Origin: Sabellastarte sp. h YS-2021
Lineage: Eukaryota; Annelida; Polychaeta; Sabellida; Sabellidae
Direction of reading: 5' to 3'
Length of the DNA stretch: 64,000 bases
Assembly (NCBI GenBank): GCA_964017235.1
Contig: OZ024931.1
Span: 142,168,033-142,232,032, forward strand
The position numbers and the translations under genes were made by a program. Below are positions 12,242-27,400 of this stretch, in pieces; the stretch's first letter is position 1, and each line of letters opens with the position of its first letter. The notes below the pieces were generated by a model that ran no database searches, had not been told where the DNA came from, and saw nothing but the letters and a program-made list of their open reading frames with translations.

Positions 12242-15200
12242 CAACATTTGCTACTCATTTGGGCTGATTTACATCTTTTTTCGACCATTTTAACAGCCCT
12301 ATTTGGGTTATATAATTTCTGTTCAGAGATGTAATGTTCCAAATGTGCCCAAAATGTCCTCTTTTATTGTCAAAACACGAATGAAATTAATTTTTGGCTT
12401 CAGATTTGATACATTATGATATAATTGACATTACCTCCATGAGGGGGGGCCAGACCAGCCCCACACCCCGGAAACTGAAATTCCTAATATGGCTCTTGAG
12501 TGGTTCAGACCAATGCAATTTTATTCTCTGATATAAACTGAGTTTTCTGTGAAAATTTGAGACAGATACAACAACTTTAAGGGGTGGTTTTGGGCTGATT
12601 TGCCATTTAGTGGTACCCTCGCTACATGCACTCCAAAGACATGTATTTTGAGCTTCTTGTGTATTTCTTAAGGAATACACTACTCAATTCTCTCTTAGTG
12701 GCTCCCACATTCGCAAAAAATATGGTTTATAGCCTTACATCTGCCTTATTGGGCAAGATATGAGTATATCTTAATGCACCCCCCAGCAGGTGTATTACAG
12801 GCCTGCTGGGGTCCAAATACCACACCAGTAGTCACTGCTATATCAGATGTAATTCTAAAACCTGTGCAGTCAGATTTAGCTAGTGACAGACTATATTCTG
12901 ACCAAATTTCAGGATTATAGACCAACATTTGCTACTCATTTGGGCTGATTTACATCTTTTTTCGACCATTTTAACAGCCCTATTTGGGTTATATAATTTC
13001 TGTTCAGAGATGTAATGTTCCAAATGTGCCCAAAATGTCCTCTTTTATTGTCAAAACATGAATGAAATTAATTTTTGGCTTCAGATTTGATACATTATGA
13101 TATAATTGACATTACCTCCATGAGGGGGGGCCAGACCAGCCCCACACCCCGGAAACTGAAATTCCTAATATGGCTCTTGAGTGGTTCAGACCAATGCAAT
13201 TTTATTCTCTGATATAAACTGAGTTTTCTGTGAAAATTTGAGACAGATACAACAACTTTAAGGGGTGGTTTGGGCTGATTTGCCATTTAGTGGTACCCTC
13301 GCTACATGCACTCCCAAGACATGTATTTTGAGCTTCTTGTGTATTTATTAAGGAATACACTACTCAATTCTCTCTTAGTAGCTCCCACACTCGCAAAAAA
13401 TATGGTTTATAGCCTTACATCTGCCTTATTGGGCAAGATATGAGTATATCTTAATGCACCCCCCAGCAGGTGTATTACAGGCCTGCTGGGGTCCAAATAC
13501 CACACCAGTAGTCACTGCTATATCAGATGTAATTCTAAAACCTGTGCAGTCAGATTTAGCTAGTGACAGACTATATTCTGACCAAATTTCAGGATTATAG
13601 ACCAACATTTGCTACTCATTTGGGCTGATTTTCATCTTTTTTCGACCATTTTAACAGCCCTATTTGGGTTATATAATTTCTGTTCAGAGATGTAATGTTC
13701 CAAATGTGCCCAAAATGTCCTCTTTTATTGTCAAAACATGAATGAAATTAATTTTTGGCTTCAGATTTGATACATTATGATATAATTGACATTACCTCCA
13801 TGAGGGGGGGCCAGACCAGCCCCACACCCCGGAAACTGAAATTCCTAATATGGCTCTTGAGTGGTTCAGACCAATGCAATTTTATTCTCTGATATAAACT
13901 GAGTTTTCTGTGAAAATTTGAGACAGATACAACAACTTTAAGGGGTGGTTTGGGCTGATTTGCCATTTAGTGGTACCCTCGCTACATGCACTCCCAAGAC
14001 ATGTATTTTGAGCTTCTTGTGTATTTCTTAAGGAATACACTACTCAATTCTCTCTTAGTGGCTCCCACATTCGCAAAAAATATGGTTTATAGCCTTACAT
14101 CTGCCTTATTGGGCAAGATATGAGTATATCTTAATGCACCCCCCAGCAGGTGTATTACAGGCCTGCTGGGGTCCAAATACCACACCAGTAGTCACTGCTA
14201 TATCAGATGTAATTCTAAAACCTGTGCAGTCAGATTTAGCTAGTGACAGACTATATTCTGACCAAATTTCAGGATTATAGACCAACATTTGCTACTCATT
14301 TGGGCTGATTTACATCTTTTTTCGACCATTTTAACAGCCCTATTTGGGTTATATAATTTCTGTTCAGAGATGTAATGTTCCAAATGTGCCCAAAATGTCC
14401 TCTTTTATTGTCAAAACACGAATGAAATTAATTTTTGGCTTCAGATTTGATACATTATGATATAATTGACATTACCTCCATGAGGGGGGGCCAGACCAGC
14501 CCCACACCCCGGAAACTGAAATTCCTAATATGGCTCTTGAGTGGTTCAGACCAATGCAATTTTATTCTCTGATATAAACTGAGTTTTCTGTGAAAATTTG
14601 AGACAGATACAACAACTTTAAGGGGTGGTTTTGGGCTGATTTGCCATTTAGTGGTACCCTCGCTACATGCACTCCAAAGACATGTATTTTGAGCTTCTTG
14701 TGTATTTCTTAAGGAATACACTACTCAATTCTCTCTTAGTGGCTCCCACATTCGCAAAAAATATGGTTTATAGCCTTACATCTGCCTTATTGGGCAAGAT
14801 ATGAGTATATCTTAATGCACCCCCCAGCAGGTGTATTACAGGCCTGCTGGGGTCCAAATACCACACCAGTAGTCACTGCTATATCAGATGTAATTCTAAA
14901 ACCTGTGCAGTCAGATTTAGCTAGTGACAGACTATATTCTGACCAAATTTCAGGATTATAGACCAACATTTGCTACTCATTTGGGCTGATTTACATCTTT
15001 TTTCGACCATTTTAACAGCCCTATTTGGGTTATATAATTTCTGTTCAGAGATGTAATGTTCCAAATGTGCCCAAAATGTCCTCTTTTATTGTCAAAACAT
15101 GAATGAAATTAATTTTTGGCTTCAGATTTGATACATTATGATATAATTGACATTACCTCCATGAGGGGGGGCCAGACCAGCCCCACACCCCGGAAACTGA

Positions 15201-18200
15201 AATTCCTAATATGGCTCTTGAGTGGTTCAGACCAATGCAATTTTATTCTCTGATATAAACTGAGTTTTCTGTGAAAATTTGAGACAGATACAACAACTTT
15301 AAGGGGTGGTTTGGGCTGATTTGCCATTTAGTGGTACCCTCGCTACATGCACTCCCAAGACATGTATTTTGAGCTTCTTGTGTATTTATTAAGGAATACA
15401 CTACTCAATTCTCTCTTAGTAGCTCCCACACTCGCAAAAAATATGGTTTATAGCCTTACATCTGCCTTATTGGGCAAGATATGAGTATATCTTAATGCAC
15501 CCCCCAGCAGGTGTATTACAGGCCTGCTGGGGTCCAAATACCACACCAGTAGTCACTGCTATATCAGATGTAATTCTAAAACCTGTGCAGTCAGATTTAG
15601 CTAGTGACAGACTATATTCTGACCAAATTTCAGGATTATAGACCAACATTTGCTACTCATTTGGGCTGATTTTCATCTTTTTTCGACCATTTTAACAGCC
15701 CTATTTGGGTTATATAATTTCTGTTCAGAGATGTAATGTTCCAAATGTGCCCAAAATGTCCTCTTTTATTGTCAAAACATGAATGAAATTAATTTTTGGC
15801 TTCAGATTTGATACATTATGATATAATTGACATTACCTCCATGAGGGGGGGCCAGACCAGCCCCACACCCCGGAAACTGAAATTCCTAATATGGCTCTTG
15901 AGTGGTTCAGACCAATGCAATTTTATTCTCTGATATAAACTGAGTTTTCTGTGAAAATTTGAGACAGATACAACAACTTTAAGGGGTGGTTTGGGCTGAT
16001 TTGCCATTTAGTGGTACCCTCGCTACATGCACTCCCAAGACATGTATTTTGAGCTTCTTGTGTATTTCTTAAGGAATACACTACTCAATTCTCTCTTAGT
16101 GGCTCCCACATTCGCAAAAAATATGGTTTATAGCCTTACATCTGCCTTATTGGGCAAGATATGAGTATATCTTAATGCACCCCCCAGCAGGTGTATTACG
16201 GGCCTGCTGGGGTCCAAATACCACACCAGTAGTCACTGCTATATCAGATGTAATTCTAAAACCTGTGCAGTCAGATTTAGCTAGTGACAGACTATATTCT
16301 GACCAAATTTCAGGATTATAGACCAACATTTGCTACTCATTTGGGCTGATTTACATCTTTTTTCGACCATTTTAACAGCCCTATTTGGGTTATATAATTT
16401 CTGTTCAGAGATGTAATGTTCCAAATGTGCCCAAAATGTCCTCTTTTATTGTCAAAACATGAATGAAATTAATTTTTGGCTTCAGATTTGATACATTATG
16501 ATATAATTGACATTACCTCCATGAGGGGGGGCCAGACCAGCCCCACACCCCGGAAACTGAAATTCCTAATATGGCTCTTGAGTGGTTCAGACCAATGCAA
16601 TTTTATTCTCTGATATAAACTGAGTTTTCTGTGAAAATTTGAGACAGATACAACAACTTTAAGGGGTGGTTTGGGCTGATTTGCCATTTAGTGGTACCCT
16701 CGCTACATGCACTCCAAAGACATGTATTTTGAGCTTCTTGTGTATTTCTTAAGGAATACACTACTCAATTCTCTCTTAGTGGCTCCCACATTCGCAAAAA
16801 ATATGGTTTATAGCCTTACATCTGCCTTATTGGGCAAGATATGAGTATATCTTAATGCACCCCCCAGCAGGTGTATTACAGGCCTGCTGGGGTCCAAATA
16901 CCACACCAGTAGTCACTGCTATATCAGATGTAATTCTAAAACCTGTGCAGTCAGATTTAGCTAGTGACAGACTATATTCTGACCAAATTTCAGGATTATA
17001 GACCAACATTTGCTACTCATTTGGGCTGATTTACATCTTTTTTCGACCATTTTAACAGCCCTATTTGGGTTATATAATTTCTGTTCAGAGATGTAATGTT
17101 CCAAATGTGCCCAAAATGTCCTCTTTTATTGTCAAAACATGAATGAAATTAATTTTTGGCTTCAGATTTGATACATTATGATATAATTGACATTACCTCC
17201 ATGAGGGGGGGCCAGACCAGCCCCACACCCCGGAAACTGAAATTCCTAATATGGCTCTTGAGTGGTTCAGACCAATGCAATTTTATTCTCTGATATAAAC
17301 TGAGTTTTCTGTGAAAATTTGAGACAGATACAACAACTTTAAGGGGTGGTTTGGGCTGATTTGCCATTTAGTGGTACCCTCGCTACATGCACTCCCAAGA
17401 CATGTATTTTGAGCTTCTTGTGTATTTCTTAAGGAATACACTACTCAATTCTCTCTTAGTAGCTCCCACACTCGCAAAAAATATGGTTTATAGCCTTACA
17501 TCTGCCTTATTGGGCAAGATATGAGTATATCTTAATGCACCCCCCAGCAGGTGTATTACAGGCCTGCTGGGGTCCAAATACCACACCAGTAGTCACTGCT
17601 ATATCAGATGTAATTCTAAAACCTGTGCAGTCAGATTTAGCTAGTGACAGACTATATTCTGACCAAATTTCAGGATTATAGACCAACATTTGCTACTCAT
17701 TTGGGCTGATTTTCATCTTTTTTCGACCATTTTAACAGCCCTATTTGGGTTATATAATTTCTGTTCAGAGATGTAATGTTCCAAATGTGCCCAAAATGTC
17801 CTCTTTTATTGTCAAAACATGAATGAAATTAATTTTTGGCTTCAGATTTGATACATTATGATATAATTGACATTACCTCCATGAGGGGGGGCCAGACCAG
17901 CCCCACACCCCGGAAACTGAAATTCCTAATATGGCTCTTGAGTGGTTCAGACCAATGCAATTTTATTCTCTGATATAAACTGAGTTTTCTGTGAAAATTT
18001 GAGACAGATACAACAACTTTAAGGGGTGGTTTGGGCTGATTTGCCATTTAGTGGTACCCTCGCTACATGCACTCCCAAGACATGTATTTTGAGCTTCTTG
18101 TGTATTTCTTAAGGAATACACTACTCAATTCTCTCTTAGTGGCTCCCACATTCGCAAAAAATATGGTTTATAGCCTTACATCTGCCTTATTGGGCAAGAT

Positions 18201-21200
18201 ATGAGTATATCTTAATGCACCCCCCAGCAGGTGTATTACGGGCCTGCTGGGGTCCAAATACCACACCAGTAGTCACTGCTATATCAGATGTAATTCTAAA
18301 ACCTGTGCAGTCAGATTTAGCTAGTGACAGACTATATTCTGACCAAATTTCAGGATTATAGACCAACATTTGCTACTCATTTGGGCTGATTTTCATCTTT
18401 TTTCGACCATTTTAACAGCCCTATTTGGGTTATATAATTTCTGTTCAGAGATGTAATGTTCCAAATGTGCCCAAAATGTCCTCTTTTATTGTCAAAACAT
18501 GAATGAAATTAATTTTTGGCTTCAGATTTGATACATTATGATATAATTGACATTACCTCCATGAGGGGGGGCCAGACCAGCCCCACACCCCGGAAACTGA
18601 AATTCCTAATATGGCTCTTGAGTGGTTCAGACCAATGCAATTTTATTCTCTGATATAAACTGAGTTTTCTGTGAAAATTTGAGACAGATACAACAACTTT
18701 AAGGGGTGGTTTGGGCTGATTTGCCATTTAGTGGTACCCTCGCTACATGCACTCCCAAGACATGTATTTTGAGCTTCTTGTGTATTTCTTAAGGAATACA
18801 CTACTCAATTCTCTCTTAGTGGCTCCCACATTCGCAAAAAATATGGTTTATAGCCTTACATCTGCCTTATTGGGCAAGATATGAGTATATCTTAATGCAC
18901 CCCCCAGCAGGTGTATTACGGGCCTGCTGGGGTCCAAATACCACACCAGTAGTCACTGCTATATCAGATGTAATTCTAAAACCTGTGCAGTCAGATTTAG
19001 CTAGTGACAGACTATATTCTGACCAAATTTCAGGATTATAGACCAACATTTGCTACTCATTTGGGCTGATTTTCATCTTTTTTCGACCATTTTAACAGCC
19101 CTATTTGGGTTATATAATTTCTGTTCAGAGATGTAATGTTCCAAATGTGCCCAAAATGTCCTCTTTTATTGTCAAAACATGAATGAAATTAATTTTTGGC
19201 TTCAGATTTGATACATTATGATATAATTGACATTACCTCCATGAGGGGGGGCCAGACCAGCCCCACACCCCGGAAACTGAAATTCCTAATATGGCTCTTG
19301 AGTGGTTCAGACCAATGCAATTTTATTCTCTGATATAAACTGAGTTTTCTGTGAAAATTTGAGACAGATACAACAACTTTAAGGGGTGGTTTGGGCTGAT
19401 TTGCCATTTAGTGGTACCCTCGCTACATGCACTCCAAAGACATGTATTTTGAGCTTCTTGTGTATTTCTTAAGGAATACACTACTCAATTCTCTCTTAGT
19501 GGCTCCCACATTCGCAAAAAATATGGTTTATAGCCTTACATCTGCCTTATTGGGCAAGATATGAGTATATCTTAATGCACCCCCCAGCAGGTGTATTACA
19601 GGCCTGCTGGGGTCCAAATACCACACCAGTAGTCACTGCTATATCAGATGTAATTCTAAAACCTGTGCAGTCAGATTTAGCTAGTGACAGACTATATTCT
19701 GACCAAATTTCAGGATTATAGACCAACATTTGCTACTCATTTGGGCTGATTTACATCTTTTTTCGACCATTTTAACAGCCCTATTTGGGTTATATAATTT
19801 CTGTTCAGAGATGTAATGTTCCAAATGTGCCCAAAATGTCCTCTTTTATTGTCAAAACATGAATGAAATTAATTTTTGGCTTCAGATTTGATACATTATG
19901 ATATAATTGACATTACCTCCATGAGGGGGGGCCAGACCAGCCCCACACCCCGGAAACTGAAATTCCTAATATGGCTCTTGAGTGGTTCAGACCAATGCAA
20001 TTTTATTCTCTGATATAAACTGAGTTTTCTGTGAAAATTTGAGACAGATACAACAACTTTAAGGGGTGGTTTGGGCTGATTTGCCATTTAGTGGTACCCT
20101 CGCTACATGCACTCCCAAGACATGTATTTTGAGCTTCTTGTGTATTTATTAAGGAATACACTACTCAATTCTCTCTTAGTAGCTCCCACACTCGCAAAAA
20201 ATATGGTTTATAGCCTTACATCTGCCTTATTGGGCAAGATATGAGTATATCTTAATGCACCCCCCAGCAGGTGTATTACGGGCCTGCTGGGGTCCAAATA
20301 CCACACCAGTAGTCACTGCTATATCAGATGTAATTCTAAAACCTGTGCAGTCAGATTTAGCTAGTGACAGACTATATTCTGACCAAATTTCAGGATTATA
20401 GACCAACATTTGCTACTCATTTGGGCTGATTTTCATCTTTTTTCGACCATTTTAACAGCCCTATTTGGGTTATATAATTTCTGTTCAGAGATGTAATGTT
20501 CCAAATGTGCCCAAAATGTCCTCTTTTATTGTCAAAACATGAATGAAATTAATTTTTGGCTTCAGATTTGATACATTATGATATAATTGACATTACCTCC
20601 ATGAGGGGGGGCCAGACCAGCCCCACACCCCGGAAACTGAAATTCCTAATATGGCTCTTGAGTGGTTCAGACCAATGCAATTTTATTCTCTGATATAAAC
20701 TGAGTTTTCTGTGAAAATTTGAGACAGATACAACAACTTTAAGGGGTGGTTTGGGCTGATTTGCCATTTAGTGGTACCCTCGCTACATGCACTCCCAAGA
20801 CATGTATTTTGAGCTTCTTGTGTATTTCTTAAGGAATACACTACTCAATTCTCTCTTAGTGGCTCCCACATTCGCAAAAAATATGGTTTATAGCCTTACA
20901 TCTGCCTTATTGGGCAAGATATGAGTATATCTTAATGCACCCCCCAGCAGGTGTATTACGGGCCTGCTGGGGTCCAAATACCACACCAGTAGTCACTGCT
21001 ATATCAGATGTAATTCTAAAACCTGTGCAGTCAGATTTAGCTAGTGACAGACTATATTCTGACCAAATTTCAGGATTATAGACCAACATTTGCTACTCAT
21101 TTGGGCTGATTTTCATCTTTTTTCGACCATTTTAACAGCCCTATTTGGGTTATATAATTTCTGTTCAGAGATGTAATGTTCCAAATGTGCCCAAAATGTC

Positions 21201-23123
21201 CTCTTTTATTGTCAAAACATGAATGAAATTAATTTTTGGCTTCAGATTTGATACATTATGATATAATTGACATTACCTCCATGAGGGGGGGCCAGACCAG
21301 CCCCACACCCCGGAAACTGAAATTCCTAATATGGCTCTTGAGTGGTTCAGACCAATGCAATTTTATTCTCTGATATAAACTGAGTTTTCTGTGAAAATTT
21401 GAGACAGATACAACAACTTTAAGGGGTGGTTTGGGCTGATTTGCCATTTAGTGGTACCCTCGCTACATGCACTCCAAAGACATGTATTTTGAGCTTCTTG
21501 TGTATTTCTTAAGGAATACACTACTCAATTCTCTCTTAGTGGCTCCCACATTCGCAAAAAATATGGTTTATAGCCTTACATCTGCCTTATTGGGCAAGAT
21601 ATGAGTATATCTTAATGCACCCCCCAGCAGGTGTATTACAGGCCTGCTGGGGTCCAAATACCACACCAGTAGTCACTGCTATATCAGATGTAATTCTAAA
21701 ACCTGTGCAGTCAGATTTAGCTAGTGACAGACTATATTCTGACCAAATTTCAGGATTATAGACCAACATTTGCTACTCATTTGGGCTGATTTACATCTTT
21801 TTTCGACCATTTTAACAGCCCTATTTGGGTTATATAATTTCTGTTCAGAGATGTAATGTTCCAAATGTGCCCAAAATGTCCTCTTTTATTGTCAAAACAT
21901 GAATGAAATTAATTTTTGGCTTCAGATTTGATACATTATGATATAATTGACATTACCTCCATGAGGGGGGGCCAGACCAGCCCCACACCCCGGAAACTGA
22001 AATTCCTAATATGGCTCTTGAGTGGTTCAGACCAATGCAATTTTATTCTCTGATATAAACTGAGTTTTCTGTGAAAATTTGAGACAGATACAACAACTTT
22101 AAGGGGTGGTTTGGGCTGATTTGCCATTTAGTGGTACCCTCGCTACATGCACTCCCAAGACATGTATTTTGAGCTTCTTGTGTATTTATTAAGGAATACA
22201 CTACTCAATTCTCTCTTAGTAGCTCCCACACTCGCAAAAAATATGGTTTATAGCCTTACATCTGCCTTATTGGGCAAGATATGAGTATATCTTAATGCAC
22301 CCCCCAGCAGGTGTATTACAGGCCTGCTGGGGTCCAAATACCACACCAGTAGTCACTGCTATATCAGATGTAATTCTAAAACCTGTGCAGTCAGATTTAG
22401 CTAGTGACAGACTATATTCTGACCAAATTTCAGGATTATAGACCAACATTTGCTACTCATTTGGGCTGATTTTCATCTTTTTTCGACCATTTTAACAGCC
22501 CTATTTGGGTTATATAATTTCTGTTCAGAGATGTAATGTTCCAAATGTGCCCAAAATGTCCTCTTTTATTGTCAAAACATGAATGAAATTAATTTTTGGC
22601 TTCAGATTTGATACATTATGATATAATTGACATTACCTCCATGAGGGGGGGCCAGACCAGCCCCACACCCCGGAAACTGAAATTCCTAATATGGCTCTTG
22701 AGTGGTTCAGACCAATGCAATTTTATTCTCTGATATAAACTGAGTTTTCTGTGAAAATTTGAGACAGATACAACAACTTTAAGGGGTGGTTTGGGCTGAT
22801 TTGCCATTTAGTGGTACCCTCGCTACATGCACTCCCAAGACATGTATTTTGAGCTTCTTGTGTATTTCTTAAGGAATACACTACTCAATTCTCTCTTAGT
22901 GGCTCCCACATTCGCAAAAAATATGGTTTATAGCCTTACATCTGCCTTATTGGGCAAGATATGAGTATATCTTAATGCACCCCCCAGCAGGTGTATTACG
23001 GGCCTGCTGGGGTCCAAATACCACACCAGTAGTCACTGCTATATCAGATGTAATTCTAAAACCTGTGCAGTCAGATTTAGCTAGTGACAGACTATATTCT
23101 GACCAAATTTCAGGATTATAGAC
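12242..23123 (+). repeat. 3-monomer higher-order repeat block (~2040 bp), five copies plus one extra monomer
   Basis: Period-three variants define the block. CTCCAAAGAC recurs at about 12631, 14672, 16712, 19432 and 21472. The AGTAGCTCCC variant recurs at about 13376, 15417, 17457, 20177 and 22217, usually with TTTATTAAGG. ATTACGGGCC recurs at about 16197, 18237, 18917, 20277, 20957 and 22997. Units start at 12242, 14283, 16324, 19044 and 21084. The monomer at 18364 is an extra copy of the ACGGG type. The first two units also share AACACGAATG and an extra T in GGTGGTTTTGGG. Confidence 0.88.
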
Positions 23124-24484
23124 CAACATTTGCTACTCATTTGGGCTGATTTTCATCTTTTTTCGACCATTTTAACAGCCCTATTTGGGTTATATAATTT
23201 CTGTTCAGAGATGTAATGTTCCAAATGTGCCCAAAATGTCCTCTTTTATTGTCAAAACATGAATGAAATTAATTTTTGGCTTCAGATTTGATACATTATG
23301 ATATAATTGACATTACCTCCATGACGGGGGACCAGACCAGCCCCACACCCCGGAAACTGAAATTCCTAATATGGCTCTTGAGTGGTTCAGACCAATGCAA
23401 TTTTATTCTCTGATATAAACTGAGTTTTCTGTGAAAATTTGAGACAGATACAACAACTTTAAGGGGTGGTTTGGGCTGATTTGCCATTTAGTGGTACCCT
23501 CGCTACATGCACTCCCAAGACATGTATTTTGAGCTTCTTGTGTATTTCTTAAGGAATACACTACTCAATTCTCTCTTAGTGGCTCCCACATTCGCAAAAA
23601 AATATGGTTTATAGCCTTACATCTGCCTTATTGGGCAAGATATGAGTATATCTTAATGCACCCCCCAGCAGGTGTATTACAGGCCTGCTGGGGTCCAAAT
23701 ACCACACCAGTAGTCACTGCTATATCAGATGTAATTCTAAAACCTGTGCAGTCAGATTTAGCTAGTGACAGACTATATTCTGACCAAATTTCAGGATTAT
23801 AGACCAACATTTGCTACTCATTTGGGCTGATTTACATCTTTTTTCGACCATTTTAACAGCCCTATTTGGGTTATATAATTTCTGTTCAGAGATGTAATGT
23901 TCCAAATGTGCCCAAAATGTCCTCTTTTATTGTCAAAACATGAATGAAATTAATTTTTGGCTTCAGATTTGATACATTATGATATAATTGACATTACCTC
24001 CATGAGGAGGGGCCAGACCAGCCCCACACCCCGGAAACTGAAATTCCTAATATGGCTCTTGAGTGGTTCAGACCAATGCAATTTTATTCTCTGATATAAA
24101 CTGAGTTTTCTGTGAAAATTTGAGACAGATACAACAACTTTAAGGGGTGGTTTGGGCTGATTTGCCATTTAGTGGTACCCTCGCTACATGCACTCCCAAG
24201 ACATGTATTTTGAGCTTCTTGTGTATTTCTTAAGGAATACACTACTCAATTCTCTCTTAGTGGCTCCCACACTCGCAAAAAATATGGTTTATAGCCTTAC
24301 ATCTGCCTTATTGGGCAAGATATGAGTATATCTTAATGCACCCCCCAGCAGGTGTATTACAGGCCTGCTGGGGTCCAAATACCACACCAGTAGTCACTGC
24401 TATATCAGATGTAATTCTAAAACCTGTGCAGTCAGATTTAGCTAGTGACAGACTATATTCTGACCAAATTTCAGGATTATAGAC
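23124..24484 (+). repeat. Two transitional monomers between HOR blocks
   Basis: The monomer at 23124 has the GACGGGGGACC state plus an extra A after CATTCGC. The one at 23805 has a G-run interruption (GAGGAGGGGCC). Neither fits the 3-mer period on the left or the dimer period on the right, so this looks like a recombination boundary between array domains. Confidence 0.65.
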
Positions 24485-27400
24485 CAACATTTGCTACTCA
24501 TTTGGGCTGATTTACATCTTTTTTCGACCATTTTAACAGCCCTATTTGGGTTATATAATTTCTGTTCAGAGATGTAATGTTCCAAATGTGCCCAAAATGT
24601 CCTCTTTTATTGTCAAAACATGAATGAAATTAATTTTTGGCTTCAGATTTGATACATTATGATATAATTGACATTACCTCCATGAGGGGGGGCCAGACCA
24701 GCCCCACACCCCGGAAACTGAAATTCCTAATATGGCTCTTGAGTGGTTCAGACCAATGCAATTTTATTCTCTGATATAAACTGAGTTTTCTGTGAAAATT
24801 TGAGACAGATACAACAACTTTAAGGGGTGGTTTGGGCTGATTTGCCATTTAGTGGTACCCTCGCTACATGCACTCCCAAGACATGTATTTTGAGCTTCTT
24901 GTGTATTTCTTAAGGAATACACTACTCAATTCTCTCTTAGTGGCTCCCACACTCGCAAAAAATATGGTTTATAGCCTTACATCTGCCTTATTGGGCAAGA
25001 TATGAGTATATCTTAATGCACCCCCCAGCAGGTGTATTACAGGCCTGCTGGGGTCCAAATACCACACCAGTAGTCACTGCTATATCAGATGTAATTCTAA
25101 AACCTGTGCAGTCAGATTTAGCTAGTGACAGACTATATTCTGACCAAATTTCAGGATTATAGACCAACATTTGCTACTCATTTGGGCTGATTTTCATCTT
25201 TTTTCGACCATTTTAACAGCCCTATTTGGGTTATATAATTTCTGTTCAGAGATGTAATGTTCCAAATGTGCCCAAAATGTCCTCTTTTATTGTCAAAACA
25301 TGAATGAAATTAATTTTTGGCTTCAGATTTGATACATTATGATATAATTGACATTACCTCCATGAGGGGGGGCCAGACCAGCCCCACACCCCGGAAACTG
25401 AAATTCCTAATATGGCTCTTGAGTGGTTCAGACCAATGCAATTTTATTCTCTGATATAAACTGAGTTTTCTGTGAAAATTTGAGACAGATACAACAACTT
25501 TAAGGGGTGGTTTGGGCTGATTTGCCATTTAGTGGTACCCTCACTACATGCACTCCCAAGACATGTATTTTGAGCTTCTTGTGTATTTCTTAAGGAATAC
25601 ACTACTCAATTCTCTCTTAGTGGCTCCCACACTCGCAAAAAATATGGTTTATAGCCTTACATCTGCCTTATTGGGCAAGATATGAGTATATCTTAATGCA
25701 CCCCCCCAGCAGGTGTATTACAGGCCTGCTGGGGTCCAAATACCACACCAGTAGTCACTGCTATATCAGATGTAATTCTAAAACCTGTGCAGTCAGATTT
25801 AGCTAGTGACAGACTATATTCTGACCAAATTTCAGGATTATAGACCAACATTTGCTACTCATTTGGGCTGATTTACATCTTTTTTCGACCATTTTAACAG
25901 CCCTATTTGGGTTATATAATTTCTGTTCAGAGATGTAATGTTCCAAATGTGCCCAAAATGTCCTCTTTTATTGTCAAAACATGAATGAAATTAATTTTTG
26001 GCTTCAGATTTGATACATTATGATATAATTGACATTACCTCCATGAGGGGGGGCCAGACCAGCCCCACACCCCGGAAACTGAAATTCCTAATATGGCTCT
26101 TGAGTGGTTCAGACCAATGCAATTTTATTCTCTGATATAAACTGAGTTTTCTGTGAAAATTTGAGACAGATACAACAACTTTAAGGGGTGGTTTGGGCTG
26201 ATTTGCCATTTAGTGGTACCCTCGCTACATGCACTCCCAAGACATGTATTTTGAGCTTCTTGTGTATTTCTTAAGGAATACACTACTCAATTCTCTCTTA
26301 GTGGCTCCCACACTCGCAAAAAATATGGTTTATAGCCTTACATCTGCCTTATTGGGCAAGATATGAGTATATCTTAATGCACCCCCCAGCAGGTGTATTA
26401 CAGGCCTGCTGGGGTCCAAATACCACACCAGTAGTCACTGCTATATCAGATGTAATTCTAAAACCTGTGCAGTCAGATTTAGCTAGTGACAGACTATATT
26501 CTGACCAAATTTCAGGATTATAGACCAACATTTGCTACTCATTTGGGCTGATTTTCATCTTTTTTCGACCATTTTAACAGCCCTATTTGGGTTATATAAT
26601 TTCTGTTCAGAGATGTAATGTTCCAAATGTGCCCAAAATGTCCTCTTTTATTGTCAAAACATGAATGAAATTAATTTTTGGCTTCAGATTTGATACATTA
26701 TGATATAATTGACATTACCTCCATGAGGGGGGGCCAGACCAGCCCCACACCCCGGAAACTGAAATTCCTAATATGGCTCTTGAGTGGTTCAGACCAATGC
26801 AATTTTATTCTCTGATATAAACTGAGTTTTCTGTGAAAATTTGAGACAGATACAACAACTTTAAGGGGTGGTTTGGGCTGATTTGCCATTTAGTGGTACC
26901 CTCACTACATGCACTCCCAAGACATGTATTTTGAGCTTCTTGTGTATTTCTTAAGGAATACACTACTCAATTCTCTCTTAGTGGCTCCCACACTCGCAAA
27001 AAATATGGTTTATAGCCTTACATCTGCCTTATTGGGCAAGATATGAGTATATCTTAATGCACCCCCCCAGCAGGTGTATTACAGGCCTGCTGGGGTCCAA
27101 ATACCACACCAGTAGTCACTGCTATATCAGATGTAATTCTAAAACCTGTGCAGTCAGATTTAGCTAGTGACAGACTATATTCTGACCAAATTTCAGGATT
27201 ATAGACCAACATTTGCTACTCATTTGGGCTGATTTTCATCTTTTTTCGACCATTTTAACAGCCCTATTTGGGTTATATAATTTCTGTTCAGAGATGTAAT
27301 GTTCCAAATGTGCCCAAAATGTCCTCTTTTATTGTCAAAACATGAATGAAATTAATTTTTGGCTTCAGATTTGATACATTATGATATAATTGACATTACC

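Noticed and set aside
12414..12680. 88-codon minus-strand ORF (also at 14455)
   Set aside because: Arises only because an extra T in GGTGGTTTTGGG joins two frames of the satellite. A by-product of a variant monomer, not a gene.
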